The notes: generated by a model from the sequence alone, not told the origin. A DNA stretch of 33,012 nt from Candidatus Companilactobacillus pullicola (GCA_019116025.1 DXCM01000034.1:1-33012); one strand, 5' to 3'. Counted from the first letter of the stretch, positions 14,940 to 24,015 are shown. Translations and numbers: made by a program.

Positions 14940-16196
14940 ATGAAAAAACAATTGCTTTACGCGACATTGTTTGCATCTAGCTGCCTTTTGTCGACCACAG
15001 TAGTTAAGGCCGATGAGGATACTACTGATCAACAACAAACAGTCACAACACAAACACAGACAGAAACAACAAATAATGTTTCCAATAACGATAAAAATTC
15101 AAACTGGGTTTTTATTCCAGATGCTTCTAAGCAAAGTACTACTCAGCAAAATAATATGTCTAGTCAGACTGAGGGTAGTGTCGCTACTGCAGCGACTGAT
15201 AATTCAAACGTTAATCAAACGACTACGCAAAACAATCAATCTACACAGGCTGTTCAAGAGTCGCAACCAACTTTTCATGACGAGGCAGTTAATGGTGTTT
15301 TCACCATTGGTAGTAACATTGCAAACCTTCATGATAATAACGACAAATCAATTACAAATCGTTATTTAGGACCAAATACAGCTTGGCGTGCCGATTATCG
15401 TCGTACCTTTGAGGATAAGGTTTATTATCGAGTTGCTACAACTGAGTATGTAGACTCAGCACTGGGAACTTATCGGGATTATGCACAGCCATATAACGGT
15501 GTTGTAACGGTTGCTTATAAAGATGGTGCCAGTGTTCATAATTTTCAAGGCTTCGGTGATAAGGCAGTTTATCTAGGAAATAATTTACCAACTGGTAGTA
15601 GTTGGAAAGTTAACAGCCGTGCACAATTTGGAGGCAAAGATTGGTATCAAATTGGTAATAATACGTGGGTACCACAAGATTATGTTGTCCTCAGTCAAGG
15701 CCAATACCAAGATGCCAAATGGATTTCTGGTGTACCTTTGATTGCACAAAGACCAGAATTGCCAAACGGTTGTGAAATCACTGCTGTGACAATGATGTTG
15801 CAATACGCTGGAGCCAAGGTCAATAAGATGCAAATGGCAAAAGAGATGCCCCGTAGTAGCGACCCTAACTACGGTTATATCGGTCAGCCTTGGGATGGAA
15901 CTGGAATAACAATTTTTCCACCAGCTTTAATGAACTTAGTTGAGAAATATACAGGCACTGCTAAAGATTTAACTGGTCAAGGATTCAATGCTATCAAGTA
16001 TCAAATCAATATCGGTCATCCAGTTGTAACTTGGAATACCTTATATGGATTCCCATATCATGCGTTAGTTGTGACAGGATATGACAAAAATTACGTCTAT
16101 TACAATGATTGTTGGACTGATCAGACTCTCCAAATGGGGATTAATCAGTTTATCAACAATTGGAATACACAAAAAAGACGTGCAATAAGTTATTAA
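14940..16196 (+). CDS. Secreted C39-family cysteine peptidase with N-terminal wall-associated repeats
   Basis: Exported protein of 418 residues. Signal peptide 1-24 ends VKA. Residues 28-110 are a Thr/Gln/Asn/Ser-rich linker. Two SLAP/SH3-like modules follow (about 118-185 and 186-260, with VYYRVATTEYV and DWYQIGNNTWVPQDYV). The C-terminal third is a papain-fold C39_2-type peptidase: NGCEITA holds the likely catalytic Cys278, GFPYHALVVTGYD the His374, and YYNDCW the Asn389/Asp390. No transporter is adjacent, so it is not the processing domain of a bacteriocin ABC exporter; a role on the cell wall or on secreted peptides is inferred. The ATG at 14940 is preceded by AGAGG; the frame is also open from TTG 14937. 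Confidence 0.85.
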   Translation: MKKQLLYATLFASSCLLSTTVVKADEDTTDQQQTVTTQTQTETTNNVSNNDKNSNWVFIPDASKQSTTQQNNMSSQTEGSVATAATDNSNVNQTTTQNNQSTQAVQESQPTFHDEAVNGVFTIGSNIANLHDNNDKSITNRYLGPNTAWRADYRRTFEDKVYYRVATTEYVDSALGTYRDYAQPYNGVVTVAYKDGASVHNFQGFGDKAVYLGNNLPTGSSWKVNSRAQFGGKDWYQIGNNTWVPQDYVVLSQGQYQDAKWISGVPLIAQRPELPNGCEITAVTMMLQYAGAKVNKMQMAKEMPRSSDPNYGYIGQPWDGTGITIFPPALMNLVEKYTGTAKDLTGQGFNAIKYQINIGHPVVTWNTLYGFPYHALVVTGYDKNYVYYNDCWTDQTLQMGINQFINNWNTQKRRAISY

Positions 16197-16262
16197 ATAG
16201 GTTTCAATTCGAGTATGACTAATGTCGACTATGGCAGTTTTATACTATAGGGAGGAACTAAT

Positions 16263-16709
16263 ATGAAAATAAATAAAGGTGAAGTTAACGTACAATCTTT
16301 TCACTATGATGTAGAGGCACCTAGTGCAGATGTAAAAACAGAATTGAATATTAATATTGAACATCCAGAATTTAAAGATGAGAATGGTGAACCTTTAAAT
16401 GAGGATGAAGGCAAGATCTTACAAGTCGTTGTACCATTTGAAATTCATCCACAAGGTGCACCGTTCAAAGTGTCAGGCTTGATTGGACAAGTTGTTCAAC
16501 CAATCGGTTTCCACGGTGAAATTCAAGATTTAGAAGCTAAAGATGTTCAACAGTTGTCACGACCAGTTGTTGAGTATATTGAAACTTTAACTTATCAAGT
16601 GACAAGCGTTGCGTTGAATCGTGGTTTTTCTTTGAATTTTAATAAAGATATTGAGATTGAACCTAACCAAGCACTAAAGGATTTGAAAAATAAAGAATCT
16701 GATAAATAA
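16263..16709 (+). CDS. DUF1149 family protein
   Basis: Cytoplasmic protein of 148 residues, without signal peptide or membrane segment. The sequence (MKINKGEVNVQSFHYDV..., FEIHPQGAPFKVSGLIGQVVQ, ELSRP-like LSRPVVEYIETLTYQVTSVAL) fits the DUF1149 family of lactobacilli and enterococci, whose predicted fold has been compared with the SecB chaperone. No function has been demonstrated that I know of. A strong GGGAGG ribosome binding site is 7 nt upstream. The 66-bp gap after the peptidase gene holds no good promoter, so it may be co-transcribed with trmL and the peptidase. Confidence 0.8.
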   Translation: MKINKGEVNVQSFHYDVEAPSADVKTELNINIEHPEFKDENGEPLNEDEGKILQVVVPFEIHPQGAPFKVSGLIGQVVQPIGFHGEIQDLEAKDVQQLSRPVVEYIETLTYQVTSVALNRGFSLNFNKDIEIEPNQALKDLKNKESDK

Positions 16710-16710
16710 A

Positions 16711-16737
16711 AAACAGTCCATATGGGCTGTTTTTTTT
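16711..16737 (+). terminator. Terminator after the DUF1149 gene
   Basis: AAACAGTCC (16711-16719) and GGGCTGTTT (16724-16732) form the stem around ATAT, with one G-T pair, then a T run. Confidence 0.88.
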
Positions 16738-16793
16738 AAGTATCAAAAAAGGTATAATTTTAGTTGATTATTTAAGAAATGTGTGAGGTATTT

Positions 16794-19187
16794 ATGGCAA
16801 GAAAAAAGGCAACTACAAAGCCTAGAAAGAGAAAAACAACTACAGATAATTCGCGATTGATTAGATCGTTGATCAGTTTGATTTGGATAATATTGTCAAT
16901 TTTAGGTTTATTTAAATTTGGAATTGTTGGTAAAACGTTTGATAACCTTTATCGAATGTTAGTAGGAGACAGCTATCCAGTCTTATTGATCATTAGTATT
17001 TTTGTGGCGGCATTTGTTATCGCAACGGGTAGAATACCGATGATGACACCTAAGCGAAACTTTGGATTATTGTTTGTATATTTAGGATCGTTGATTATTT
17101 TGCATGGTATATTTTTCTCCAATATGTCGTTATACCATAATTATAATTTAGTAACATGGAACACTTTGGCAGCTGATATGACTCAAGTTTCAGTTGATAA
17201 TTCAGTCGGTGGCGGTATGATTGGTTCATATTTATACAGTTTCTTTATGCCTATGTTTTCTACCGTTGGGACTTATTTTGTAACGGCTTTAATTATTTTT
17301 ATTGGAATATTAATGCTATTTAATGTAACGATGAAACAAGTATCGATCGTAACAACTAACGTTTTGGTTTACTTTAAGCACTTAGTCATTAAAATGAAAG
17401 ATTCTGCCACTGGTAAGTACGGGGACTATGTTGATCAAAGAGCAGTAGAAAAGAAAAAAGCATCACAGGCTATTAAACCAGAACCTGTAGTAGAACGAGA
17501 TGATAGTAAGTTTAAGGATGTTAATAGTTTTGCTAAAAAGGAACCAGAAACAACAAGTGATGATTCTGATTTCCACATTGATTTACCTAAGACGCCAGAA
17601 TTACAACCTGATTTAGCTAATACTAGTTCAGAAAGTACGGCTGAGGTTGTTTCTAAGCCATATGGAATTGATGGAACTAAGGATAAGGATTTACCTGAAC
17701 CAGTGAGTTCCAAGTCAACTGAGACTGATGACAGTGATTATAAATTACCTGGTCCCGATTTACTTAAGCAAATTCCTCAGACTGATCAGAGTGCTGAAGT
17801 AAAATTAATTGATGACAACAAGGATAAGTTAAAACAGACCTTTAAGAGTTTCGGTGTTGATGTTGAAGTTAAGAAAGCTAGTTTAGGACCAACTATTACC
17901 AAGTACGAAGTTCAACCGGCTGTCGGCGTCAAGGTAAGTAAGATCGTTAATTTAGCGGATGATCTTGCTTTGGCACTTGCCGCAAAGGATATTCGTATTG
18001 AAGCGCCGATTCCTGGTAAATCCTTTGTTGGTATTGAAGTACCTAATCAGACAATTTCGACCGTTTCATTCCGTGATATAACAGAGAACCAAAAGGATAA
18101 GACACATCCATTGGTCGTTCCGCTGGGAAAAGAAGTTTCAGGTAACATTATTGAAGCTAATATTACCAAGATGCCGCATTTATTGATTGCAGGTTCAACC
18201 GGTAGTGGTAAGTCTGTAGCTATCAATACAATTATCACTGGTATTCTGATGAAAGCTAAACCTAGTGAAGTTAAGTTGATTCTGATTGATCCAAAGATGG
18301 TTGAATTGAATGTTTATAACGGAATTCCTCATCTTTTGATTCCGGTTGTTACTGATGCGAGAAGAGCGGCTGGTGCGTTACAAAAGGCTGTTCAAGAAAT
18401 GGAACGCCGTTATAAATTGTTTGCAGAAACCAGTCACCGTAATATTGGTGAATATAATGCTGATGTTGACAAGTTCAATAAAACGGCAGCAGACGAGGAT
18501 AAGATGGAACGCCTTCCTTATATCGTCGTTATAGTTGATGAGCTATCAGATTTGATGATGGTTGCCGGACACGAAGTTGAAGCAGCTATTGTACGTTTAG
18601 CTCAGATGGCTCGTGCAGCTGGTTTACATATTATTATCGCGACGCAACGTCCATCAGTTGATGTTATTACTGGTTTGATTAAGGCTAATATTCCTTCACG
18701 TATGGCTTTTGCTGTTTCTAGTGGGGTCGATTCGAGAACTATCCTGGATTCTGTGGGTGCTGAGAAGCTCTTAGGACGTGGAGATATGTTATTCCAGCCA
18801 ATTGGTAAGAGTAAACCAATTCGTCTACAAGGAGCTTATATCTCTGAATCAGAGGTAGAAAATGTAGTTAATTTCGTAAGTAGCCAACAATCAGCAGATT
18901 ACGATGAAGATATGATACCCACTGACGTTGATGATGGTTCTGCAAGTGACGATAAACCAAATGATGAATATTGGGACGATGCTGTCGACTTGATAGTTAA
19001 ACAACAATCTGCCAGCGTTTCAATGCTTCAAAGACGATTCCAAATTGGTTATAATCGTGCAGCCAGAATGGTTGATGAGATGGAAAATAAAGGTATAGTT
19101 GGACCATCAGAGGGTAGTAAACCAAGAAAAGTTTTAATTACTGAAGAACAGTTAGAAACAATTAGGAAAAATCAGGTGAAAAATTGA
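16794..19187 (+). CDS. ftsK: DNA translocase FtsK/SpoIIIE family
   Basis: Septum-anchored ATPase that pumps DNA to clear the chromosome dimer and terminus region at division. About 797 residues. After a basic N-terminus come four membrane segments (about 24-50, 58-80, 85-105, 140-180), an acidic Pro/Ser-rich linker (about 200-330), then the motor: Walker A GSTGSGKS near 466, Walker B VVIVDELSDLMM near 580, IIATQRPSVDVITG, and a C-terminal winged-helix gamma domain (SVSMLQRRFQIGYNRAARMVDEME) that reads KOPS/SRS sites. The ATG at 16794 is chosen since GAGG is 5 nt upstream; the ATG at 16779 precedes it. It opens the conserved operon and overlaps ymfF by 4 bp. TATAAT at 16753-16758 may be its -10. 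Confidence 0.94.
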   Translation: MARKKATTKPRKRKTTTDNSRLIRSLISLIWIILSILGLFKFGIVGKTFDNLYRMLVGDSYPVLLIISIFVAAFVIATGRIPMMTPKRNFGLLFVYLGSLIILHGIFFSNMSLYHNYNLVTWNTLAADMTQVSVDNSVGGGMIGSYLYSFFMPMFSTVGTYFVTALIIFIGILMLFNVTMKQVSIVTTNVLVYFKHLVIKMKDSATGKYGDYVDQRAVEKKKASQAIKPEPVVERDDSKFKDVNSFAKKEPETTSDDSDFHIDLPKTPELQPDLANTSSESTAEVVSKPYGIDGTKDKDLPEPVSSKSTETDDSDYKLPGPDLLKQIPQTDQSAEVKLIDDNKDKLKQTFKSFGVDVEVKKASLGPTITKYEVQPAVGVKVSKIVNLADDLALALAAKDIRIEAPIPGKSFVGIEVPNQTISTVSFRDITENQKDKTHPLVVPLGKEVSGNIIEANITKMPHLLIAGSTGSGKSVAINTIITGILMKAKPSEVKLILIDPKMVELNVYNGIPHLLIPVVTDARRAAGALQKAVQEMERRYKLFAETSHRNIGEYNADVDKFNKTAADEDKMERLPYIVVIVDELSDLMMVAGHEVEAAIVRLAQMARAAGLHIIIATQRPSVDVITGLIKANIPSRMAFAVSSGVDSRTILDSVGAEKLLGRGDMLFQPIGKSKPIRLQGAYISESEVENVVNFVSSQQSADYDEDMIPTDVDDGSASDDKPNDEYWDDAVDLIVKQQSASVSMLQRRFQIGYNRAARMVDEMENKGIVGPSEGSKPRKVLITEEQLETIRKNQVKN

Positions 19188-20464
19188 AAAAAAAATTAGC
19201 AAAGAATATTTTTTTGAATATTAATCCAATAAAGAAATTTCGAACTATTAAGATTCAAGTAGACTTTTTACGTCCATTAAATAAAGATGAGACAACCAGT
19301 CGACGCTTATTGGCCAATGTTTTGTCTAATTCGACGAAGGATTATCCCAGTTTTCAAGCGATAAATGACCGTGAAATGGATCTCTACGGGTCGGAGATAA
19401 ACGTCTATACACGTAATTTGCTTAATTTTAACGATTTGGCTTTTAGTGTGGAGTTCGCTGATCCTAACTTCTTGATTGATGGACAGACACAAATCAAAGA
19501 CAATTTAGATTTATTAGGAGAAATTATTTTTAAACCCAATTTGAATGGTGGAGTTTTTGATGATGAGGCCTATTCAACTGAGAAACGTAATTTGATGTCT
19601 AATTTGTCATCAATTCAAGATAATCAAGATTTAGTCAGTTCACTCGGATTGATTAAATTGATCTATCGTGATGATCCTAATCGTCAGGTGCCAATTTTTG
19701 GGAGTATTGATCAACTAGAAAAACTTCAAAATGATGAACTTTTGAAGACTTATCAAGACGTTATTGATAATGATCTAGTAATTATCAATGTAGTGGGAAA
19801 TATTGACGAGACGGAATTTCTGGAATATTTGAATGAAAGTATTTTTGCTGAAAAGTTGAAGAGTGATCGCAATGATTTGACTATCTCTTTTAGTAATTTT
19901 GATGATTTAATTAAACATCCAGCTAATCAGATCGAACATAAAAATTTGAATCAGAGTCGTATCGGTTTGGCTTATGCGACTGAAGGTGTAACTAAAGATT
20001 TCAATCGTATGGCGCCGCAAGTTATGAACTTGATTTTGGGTGGCGATGATCAGTCACAATTATTTTTACAAGTACGTGAAAAGAACAGTTTAGCTTATTC
20101 AGTTTCTAGTACTTATCAACCAATCAGTCACTTAGTAACAATCCAAGCAGGATTGGATGCTGACTCAATTGAAGAGGCACTGTCATTAATCAATGATCAA
20201 ATTGCTTATATCAAAGACGGAAAAGTTACTGATGATCAGATAAAACATGCTCAGAAGGTAATGCTCACACGTCGAAAAATATCTACCGATTCAATTCAGT
20301 ATTATATTATGCGCAGTATTTGGGAAACGATTTATCCAAAGACTTTGTTGAGCAATCAACAATTTGAAGATGAATTGAACAATTTAGATAAAAAGCATGT
20401 AGCAAGCGTTGCCGCACACATGCATGCTATCGCGCAGTATCAATTGATTGGAGATTATAAATGA
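19184..20464 (+). CDS. M16-family peptidase-like protein YmfF, inactive partner
   Basis: Insulinase-like (M16) protein of 426 residues, annotated in this family as EF-P 5-aminopentanol modification-associated. The zinc motif HxxEH is absent; the equivalent N-terminal region reads RRLLANVLSNSTKD. The C-terminal half keeps the REKNSLAYSV segment, the Arg/Tyr pair that M16 enzymes use to hold substrate. This division between a partner without zinc and one with zinc is that of heterodimeric M16 peptidases, so it probably acts with the next gene product. Start is TTG at 19184, 4 nt after AGGTGA, overlapping the ftsK stop; the end overlaps the next gene by 4 bp. Confidence 0.87.
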   Translation: MKKKLAKNIFLNINPIKKFRTIKIQVDFLRPLNKDETTSRRLLANVLSNSTKDYPSFQAINDREMDLYGSEINVYTRNLLNFNDLAFSVEFADPNFLIDGQTQIKDNLDLLGEIIFKPNLNGGVFDDEAYSTEKRNLMSNLSSIQDNQDLVSSLGLIKLIYRDDPNRQVPIFGSIDQLEKLQNDELLKTYQDVIDNDLVIINVVGNIDETEFLEYLNESIFAEKLKSDRNDLTISFSNFDDLIKHPANQIEHKNLNQSRIGLAYATEGVTKDFNRMAPQVMNLILGGDDQSQLFLQVREKNSLAYSVSSTYQPISHLVTIQAGLDADSIEEALSLINDQIAYIKDGKVTDDQIKHAQKVMLTRRKISTDSIQYYIMRSIWETIYPKTLLSNQQFEDELNNLDKKHVASVAAHMHAIAQYQLIGDYK

Positions 20465-21699
20465 CACAGAGATTACAAAAATATAGTAAAAAATTGGCAA
20501 ACGGTTTTGAAATTGAAGTTGTGCCATTGCCTGGTTTTAACCAAGTTTATAGTGTTGTTATGGCTAACTTTGGCTCAGTCGATACTAAACAAGGCGTAAA
20601 GACTCTACCAGCAGGGATCGCACATTTTATTGAACATAAGTTATTTGCTAAACCCGGATACGATATATCAGAGAAATTTGCTAAATATGGCGCTAATTCA
20701 AATGCTTATACGAGTTACACGAAAACAGCTTATTTATTTCAAACCTTAGAAAATCCATATGATAATTTAAAAATATTATTGGATTTAGTACAGAATCCTC
20801 ATTTCACTGAAGAAAATGTCGCTTCAGAACGAGGAATTATTAATCAAGAGATACAAATGTATTTGGATATGCCCGAATTTGTTCTAGAACAAAGAATCTT
20901 GGAGCAACTCTATCCAAATGACCCCATTGCTGAAGATATTGCTGGAACAAGCGATACTTTACAACAAATTAATCAAAAGAATTTATTACAAGCGTATCAA
21001 GACAATTATCGTCCAAGTAATATGGATTTGGTTATTGTTGGTGATGTGGATCCTGAAAAAATTGAAAATATTGTAGAGAAATCTGATTTTCAAACTTTAG
21101 GTCAACCACAAGAAAAAACTTTTAATAAATTGATGCCTATTGGTTTAGGTGGTCAAGAAGAAATGGATATCAGTCAAGGTAGATCCGCCTATGGTATTAG
21201 AATTGATACTGATATGACGGGCTATGAGTTAGTTAAAAAACAATTTGAGATGAACATGGTAATGGAGACTCTAATTGGTGAATCATCCAGTAATTATCAA
21301 GAAATGAACCGTTTAGGAATAATTGATGATAGTTTTTCTTATAATGTGGTTGCAGAAAACAACTATTGTTTTATCATTATTAGTGGGTCAACTAATAATC
21401 CCGAACAATTTCAGGATTATCTTCAAAAACACTTGTCATACGAAGGGCTGAAAAAAGTCTTAACAGATGTTAAATTTGAACGTATCAAGCGTGATGCAAT
21501 TGGTGCATATTTGTTTGCGCAGAATTCGCCGGAGGCAATCGCCAATCAAATGGCTGAATTGTATTTTTATGATGTAGATTATCTCGAATTAATTCATATG
21601 ATCAATTCAATTCATCGTGATGACTTATTAGCAGTTTCAAAACAGTTTTTAGAAGACAAGAATTGCACCTACTATAATCTATTACCAAATAGGAAGTAA
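20461..21699 (+). CDS. M16-family zinc metallopeptidase YmfH
   Basis: Catalytic partner of the preceding protein, 412 residues. The inverted zinc motif is H55-F-I-E58-H59, with a further Glu in NVASERGIINQEI about 75 residues later as third ligand. The C-terminal half lacks the RxxxxLxY element present in the upstream partner, which supports a complementary pair. It starts within the stop of ymfF (ATGA overlap), indicating translational coupling, and is 3 bp before ymfI. In Bacillus the neighbouring ymfI reduces the 5-aminopentanone group on elongation factor P; whether these peptidases take part in that is association only. Confidence 0.9.
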   Translation: MTQRLQKYSKKLANGFEIEVVPLPGFNQVYSVVMANFGSVDTKQGVKTLPAGIAHFIEHKLFAKPGYDISEKFAKYGANSNAYTSYTKTAYLFQTLENPYDNLKILLDLVQNPHFTEENVASERGIINQEIQMYLDMPEFVLEQRILEQLYPNDPIAEDIAGTSDTLQQINQKNLLQAYQDNYRPSNMDLVIVGDVDPEKIENIVEKSDFQTLGQPQEKTFNKLMPIGLGGQEEMDISQGRSAYGIRIDTDMTGYELVKKQFEMNMVMETLIGESSSNYQEMNRLGIIDDSFSYNVVAENNYCFIIISGSTNNPEQFQDYLQKHLSYEGLKKVLTDVKFERIKRDAIGAYLFAQNSPEAIANQMAELYFYDVDYLELIHMINSIHRDDLLAVSKQFLEDKNCTYYNLLPNRK

Positions 21700-21702
21700 G
21701 CT

Positions 21703-22425
21703 ATGTATGCATTGATCATGGGTAGTTCAGGGGATATTGGAGCAAGTAGTGCTAAAAATCTAGCCGCTAAGGGTTGGTCACTATACTTGCATTACAATAA
21801 AAACGCTGAACGTATTGAGAAATTACGAGCACAACTCGTTGAAAAGTATCCAAAACAGGATTTCATACCAATCAAATTCGATATGGAACACGATCAAGTT
21901 GAGGATTTGACGAAGCAAATCTTTGGATTGGATGCAGTCGTTTTTGCACAGGGAAATACGTACTATAAATTATTAGTTGATATTTCGGAATCAGAAATTG
22001 ATTCATTGTGGAACATTCATGTTAAATTACCAATTTTAATTTTGAAACAACTGCAAGATAAGTTGGCCAAGACCCATCATGGGAGAATTGTCTTTATTGG
22101 TTCAATTTATGGCAAAGTTGGTTCAGCTATGGAAGTCGTTTACAGTACTGTTAAAGGTGCCATGTCCTCTTTTGCGGATGCGTACGCCAAAGAGGTTGCT
22201 TCGTTAGGAATTTCAGTAAACGTTGTGGCTCCCGGAGCTGTGAATACGAAGATGAATACACAAGAGTTTTCAAGTGAAGATTTGGAAAATGTTAAAGAAG
22301 AAATTCCGGCTGATAGGCTGGCAAACCCTGATGAGATAGCTGATTTAGTCAGTTATCTTGTCAATATCAAGTCGAATTATCTAACTGGACAGACGATTTA
22401 TTTTGCGGGTGGTTGGTTGTTATAA
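21703..22425 (+). CDS. ymfI: SDR-family reductase YmfI, predicted EF-P 5-aminopentanone reductase
   Basis: Short-chain dehydrogenase/reductase of 240 residues. The NADP-binding loop GSSGDIG is at 7-13. The catalytic Ser is in IVFIGSIYG and the catalytic Tyr/Lys in YSTVK (about 147-151). The C-terminal YLTGQTIYFAGGW is typical of FabG-like enzymes. It is often labelled 3-oxoacyl-ACP reductase, but its position after ymfF-ymfH and before rodZ matches Bacillus YmfI, which reduces 5-aminopentanone on Lys32 of EF-P to 5-aminopentanol and so helps translation of proline stretches. The function here is by synteny; EF-P itself is not in the window. Confidence 0.82.
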   Translation: MYALIMGSSGDIGASSAKNLAAKGWSLYLHYNKNAERIEKLRAQLVEKYPKQDFIPIKFDMEHDQVEDLTKQIFGLDAVVFAQGNTYYKLLVDISESEIDSLWNIHVKLPILILKQLQDKLAKTHHGRIVFIGSIYGKVGSAMEVVYSTVKGAMSSFADAYAKEVASLGISVNVVAPGAVNTKMNTQEFSSEDLENVKEEIPADRLANPDEIADLVSYLVNIKSNYLTGQTIYFAGGWLL

Positions 22426-22452
22426 GCTCGTTAGTAGTTAGATAATAATTTA

Positions 22453-22461
22453 TGTTATACT
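22453..22461 (+). promoter_or_regulatory. Extended -10 promoter before rodZ
   Basis: TGTTATACT forms a TGn plus TATACT, 29 bp before the rodZ start. No convincing -35 is seen. Confidence 0.45.
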
Positions 22462-22490
22462 TAGAAAAATTAGTTAATCGGTGGTAAAAA

Positions 22491-23333
22491 ATGGATGAAA
22501 TTGGCCAAAAATTAAGAAATGCACGTATCAAAAAAGGCTACACAATTGATGATTTACAACAAATCACAAAAATTCAAAAACGTTATTTAATTGCTATTGA
22601 AGAAGGTCAATTCGATCATCTTCCCGGTGATTTTTACGTTAGAGCTTTTATAAAACAATATTCTGATGCTGTTGGGATCTCTAGTGATGATTTGCTAGAG
22701 GAATATAAAGCTGATATTCCTAATTCTCAACCGTCACAAGAGGTAACACCGCAAGAAACAAAAACACGTTCTATCAAAGAAGAATCAAATTCATTCTTTT
22801 CTAATTTAGGAAACTATATTCCTCAAATTATTGTAGGTATCGTCGTTATTGTTATCATCGCGGTAATTGCTTTTGGAATGGTACATCGTAATCAAAATGC
22901 ATCAAGTGTAACAATTCCAAAGGACAATACTACTCAAACGACTAAGAAGACGGCTAAGAAATCAACCAAAACAACTAAGAAGGCTACTGCTAAAAAGAAA
23001 ACAGCAACTAAGACGGTTAGTGTTAAGTCATCAGGTGATAACACATATACTGTTACAAACATGCCTTCAGCTGGTTTAAAAGTCGTTGTAACTGGTAAAG
23101 GTGGTCAAGCCTGGATTCAATTTACTGAGGGTTCAAACACAACTTGGCAACAAGCATTGAGCGACGGTGAAAAGAAAGAAACAACAGTGCCTGCTGATAC
23201 AACTAGTTTCAAGATTCAAACTGGTAATATCAACAATACAGAAATTACTATTGATGGTAACAAGCTTGATTTAGGAACTACTGACAGTGAGAGTTCAATT
23301 GTCAAAACACTTACATTTAATGTTGAAAAATAA
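22491..23333 (+). CDS. rodZ: RodZ-like helix-turn-helix membrane protein (YmfM)
   Basis: Bitopic membrane protein of 280 residues that connects MreB-type cytoskeleton and wall synthesis in rods. The N-terminal RodZ HTH (about 1-70, IGQKLRNARIKKGYTIDDLQQITKIQ) would lie in the cytoplasm, where it contacts MreB in characterised homologues. A single membrane helix spans 110-131. The outside part begins with a Lys/Thr-rich repeat-like stretch (about 147-175, TTKKTAKKSTKTTKK...) and ends with a DUF4115-type beta domain (about 185-278). The positively charged extracytoplasmic linker may contact teichoic acids. It is followed by a terminator, which separates it from pgsA. Confidence 0.87.
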   Translation: MDEIGQKLRNARIKKGYTIDDLQQITKIQKRYLIAIEEGQFDHLPGDFYVRAFIKQYSDAVGISSDDLLEEYKADIPNSQPSQEVTPQETKTRSIKEESNSFFSNLGNYIPQIIVGIVVIVIIAVIAFGMVHRNQNASSVTIPKDNTTQTTKKTAKKSTKTTKKATAKKKTATKTVSVKSSGDNTYTVTNMPSAGLKVVVTGKGGQAWIQFTEGSNTTWQQALSDGEKKETTVPADTTSFKIQTGNINNTEITIDGNKLDLGTTDSESSIVKTLTFNVEK

Positions 23334-23335
23334 AG

Positions 23336-23376
23336 TAATGGTGTCTAATCTAATAAGAGTGGACACCATTATTTTG
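23336..23376 (+). terminator. Terminator after rodZ
   Basis: TAATGGTGTC (23336-23345) and GACACCATTA (23362-23371) form a 10-bp perfect stem followed by TTTTG; the T tract is short, so read-through to pgsA is possible. Confidence 0.7.
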
Positions 23377-23407
23377 TAAAAAAGAGTTATTATTGGAGGA
23401 TATTTTA

Positions 23408-23992
23408 ATGGTATGGAATTTGCCTAACAAATTAACTATGATTCGAATTATTTTAATTCCGGTATTTATTATTCTATTGGCTTTTGGTTGGTCAGATTTG
23501 GGAGATCTTTACGTTCTAGACAATTTGATTCCGATGAATCGCGTTTTAGCAACAGTGGTTTTCATCGTAGCCTCATTGACAGACTTAGCTGATGGTAAAA
23601 TTGCTCGTAAGCATCATTTAGTAACTAATTTTGGTAAATTTGCGGATACTTTGGCAGATAAAATGTTAGTTATGACTGCTTTTATTTTCTTAGTAAGTTT
23701 TAATATGGCACCGGCATGGGTTGTCGCAATTATTGTTTGTCGTGAATTAGCTGTTACAGGTCTTAGAACAATCGTTCTTGAACAAGGTGGTAAAGTCATG
23801 GCTGCTCAAATGCCTGGTAAGATTAAAACCACTACACAAATGATTGCTATTATTTTCTTATTAATGAACAATATTTTCTTCTCAGCAATCAATATTCCTA
23901 TCGGACAAATTTTCTTATATATTTGTTTAATTTTTACTATTTATTCCGGTGCTGATTATTTCTATCAAGCAAGAGATATTTTTAAAAGTTAA
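23408..23992 (+). CDS. pgsA: CDP-diacylglycerol-glycerol-3-phosphate 3-phosphatidyltransferase
   Basis: Makes phosphatidylglycerophosphate, the committed step to phosphatidylglycerol. About 194 residues with several membrane helices. The CDP-alcohol phosphotransferase signature D-G-x2-A-R-x8-G-x3-D-x3-D is complete (ADGKIARKHHLV then NFGKFADTLADK). The ATG at 23408 has TTGGAGGA 7 nt upstream; a TTG at 23393 lies within that site and is not preferred. The stop codon is directly joined to the competence-type box of cinA. Confidence 0.93.
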   Translation: MVWNLPNKLTMIRIILIPVFIILLAFGWSDLGDLYVLDNLIPMNRVLATVVFIVASLTDLADGKIARKHHLVTNFGKFADTLADKMLVMTAFIFLVSFNMAPAWVVAIIVCRELAVTGLRTIVLEQGGKVMAAQMPGKIKTTTQMIAIIFLLMNNIFFSAINIPIGQIFLYICLIFTIYSGADYFYQARDIFKS

Positions 23993-24002
23993 TACGTAAT
24001 TT
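23993..24002 (+). promoter_or_regulatory. Putative competence-sigma box upstream of cinA
   Basis: TACGTAATTT begins at the base after the pgsA stop and ends 13 nt before the cinA ATG. The identical 10-mer precedes comFA, and a one-base variant precedes coiA. In streptococci cinA-recA is driven by the competence sigma factor from a similar box. Confidence 0.5.
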
Positions 24003-24015
24003 GAAAGAGAGAGCA

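Noticed and set aside
16241-16246. TATACT as -10 promoter for the DUF1149 gene
   Set aside because: The predicted transcript would begin inside the ribosome binding site (16250-16255), and no -35 is found. Co-transcription with the upstream gene is more likely.
19410-19600. CGTAATTT inside ymfF (two copies) as regulatory boxes
   Set aside because: They lie inside coding sequence, lack the preceding T of the TRCGTAATTT form (CACGTAATTT and AACGTAATTT), and are not close to a gene start.
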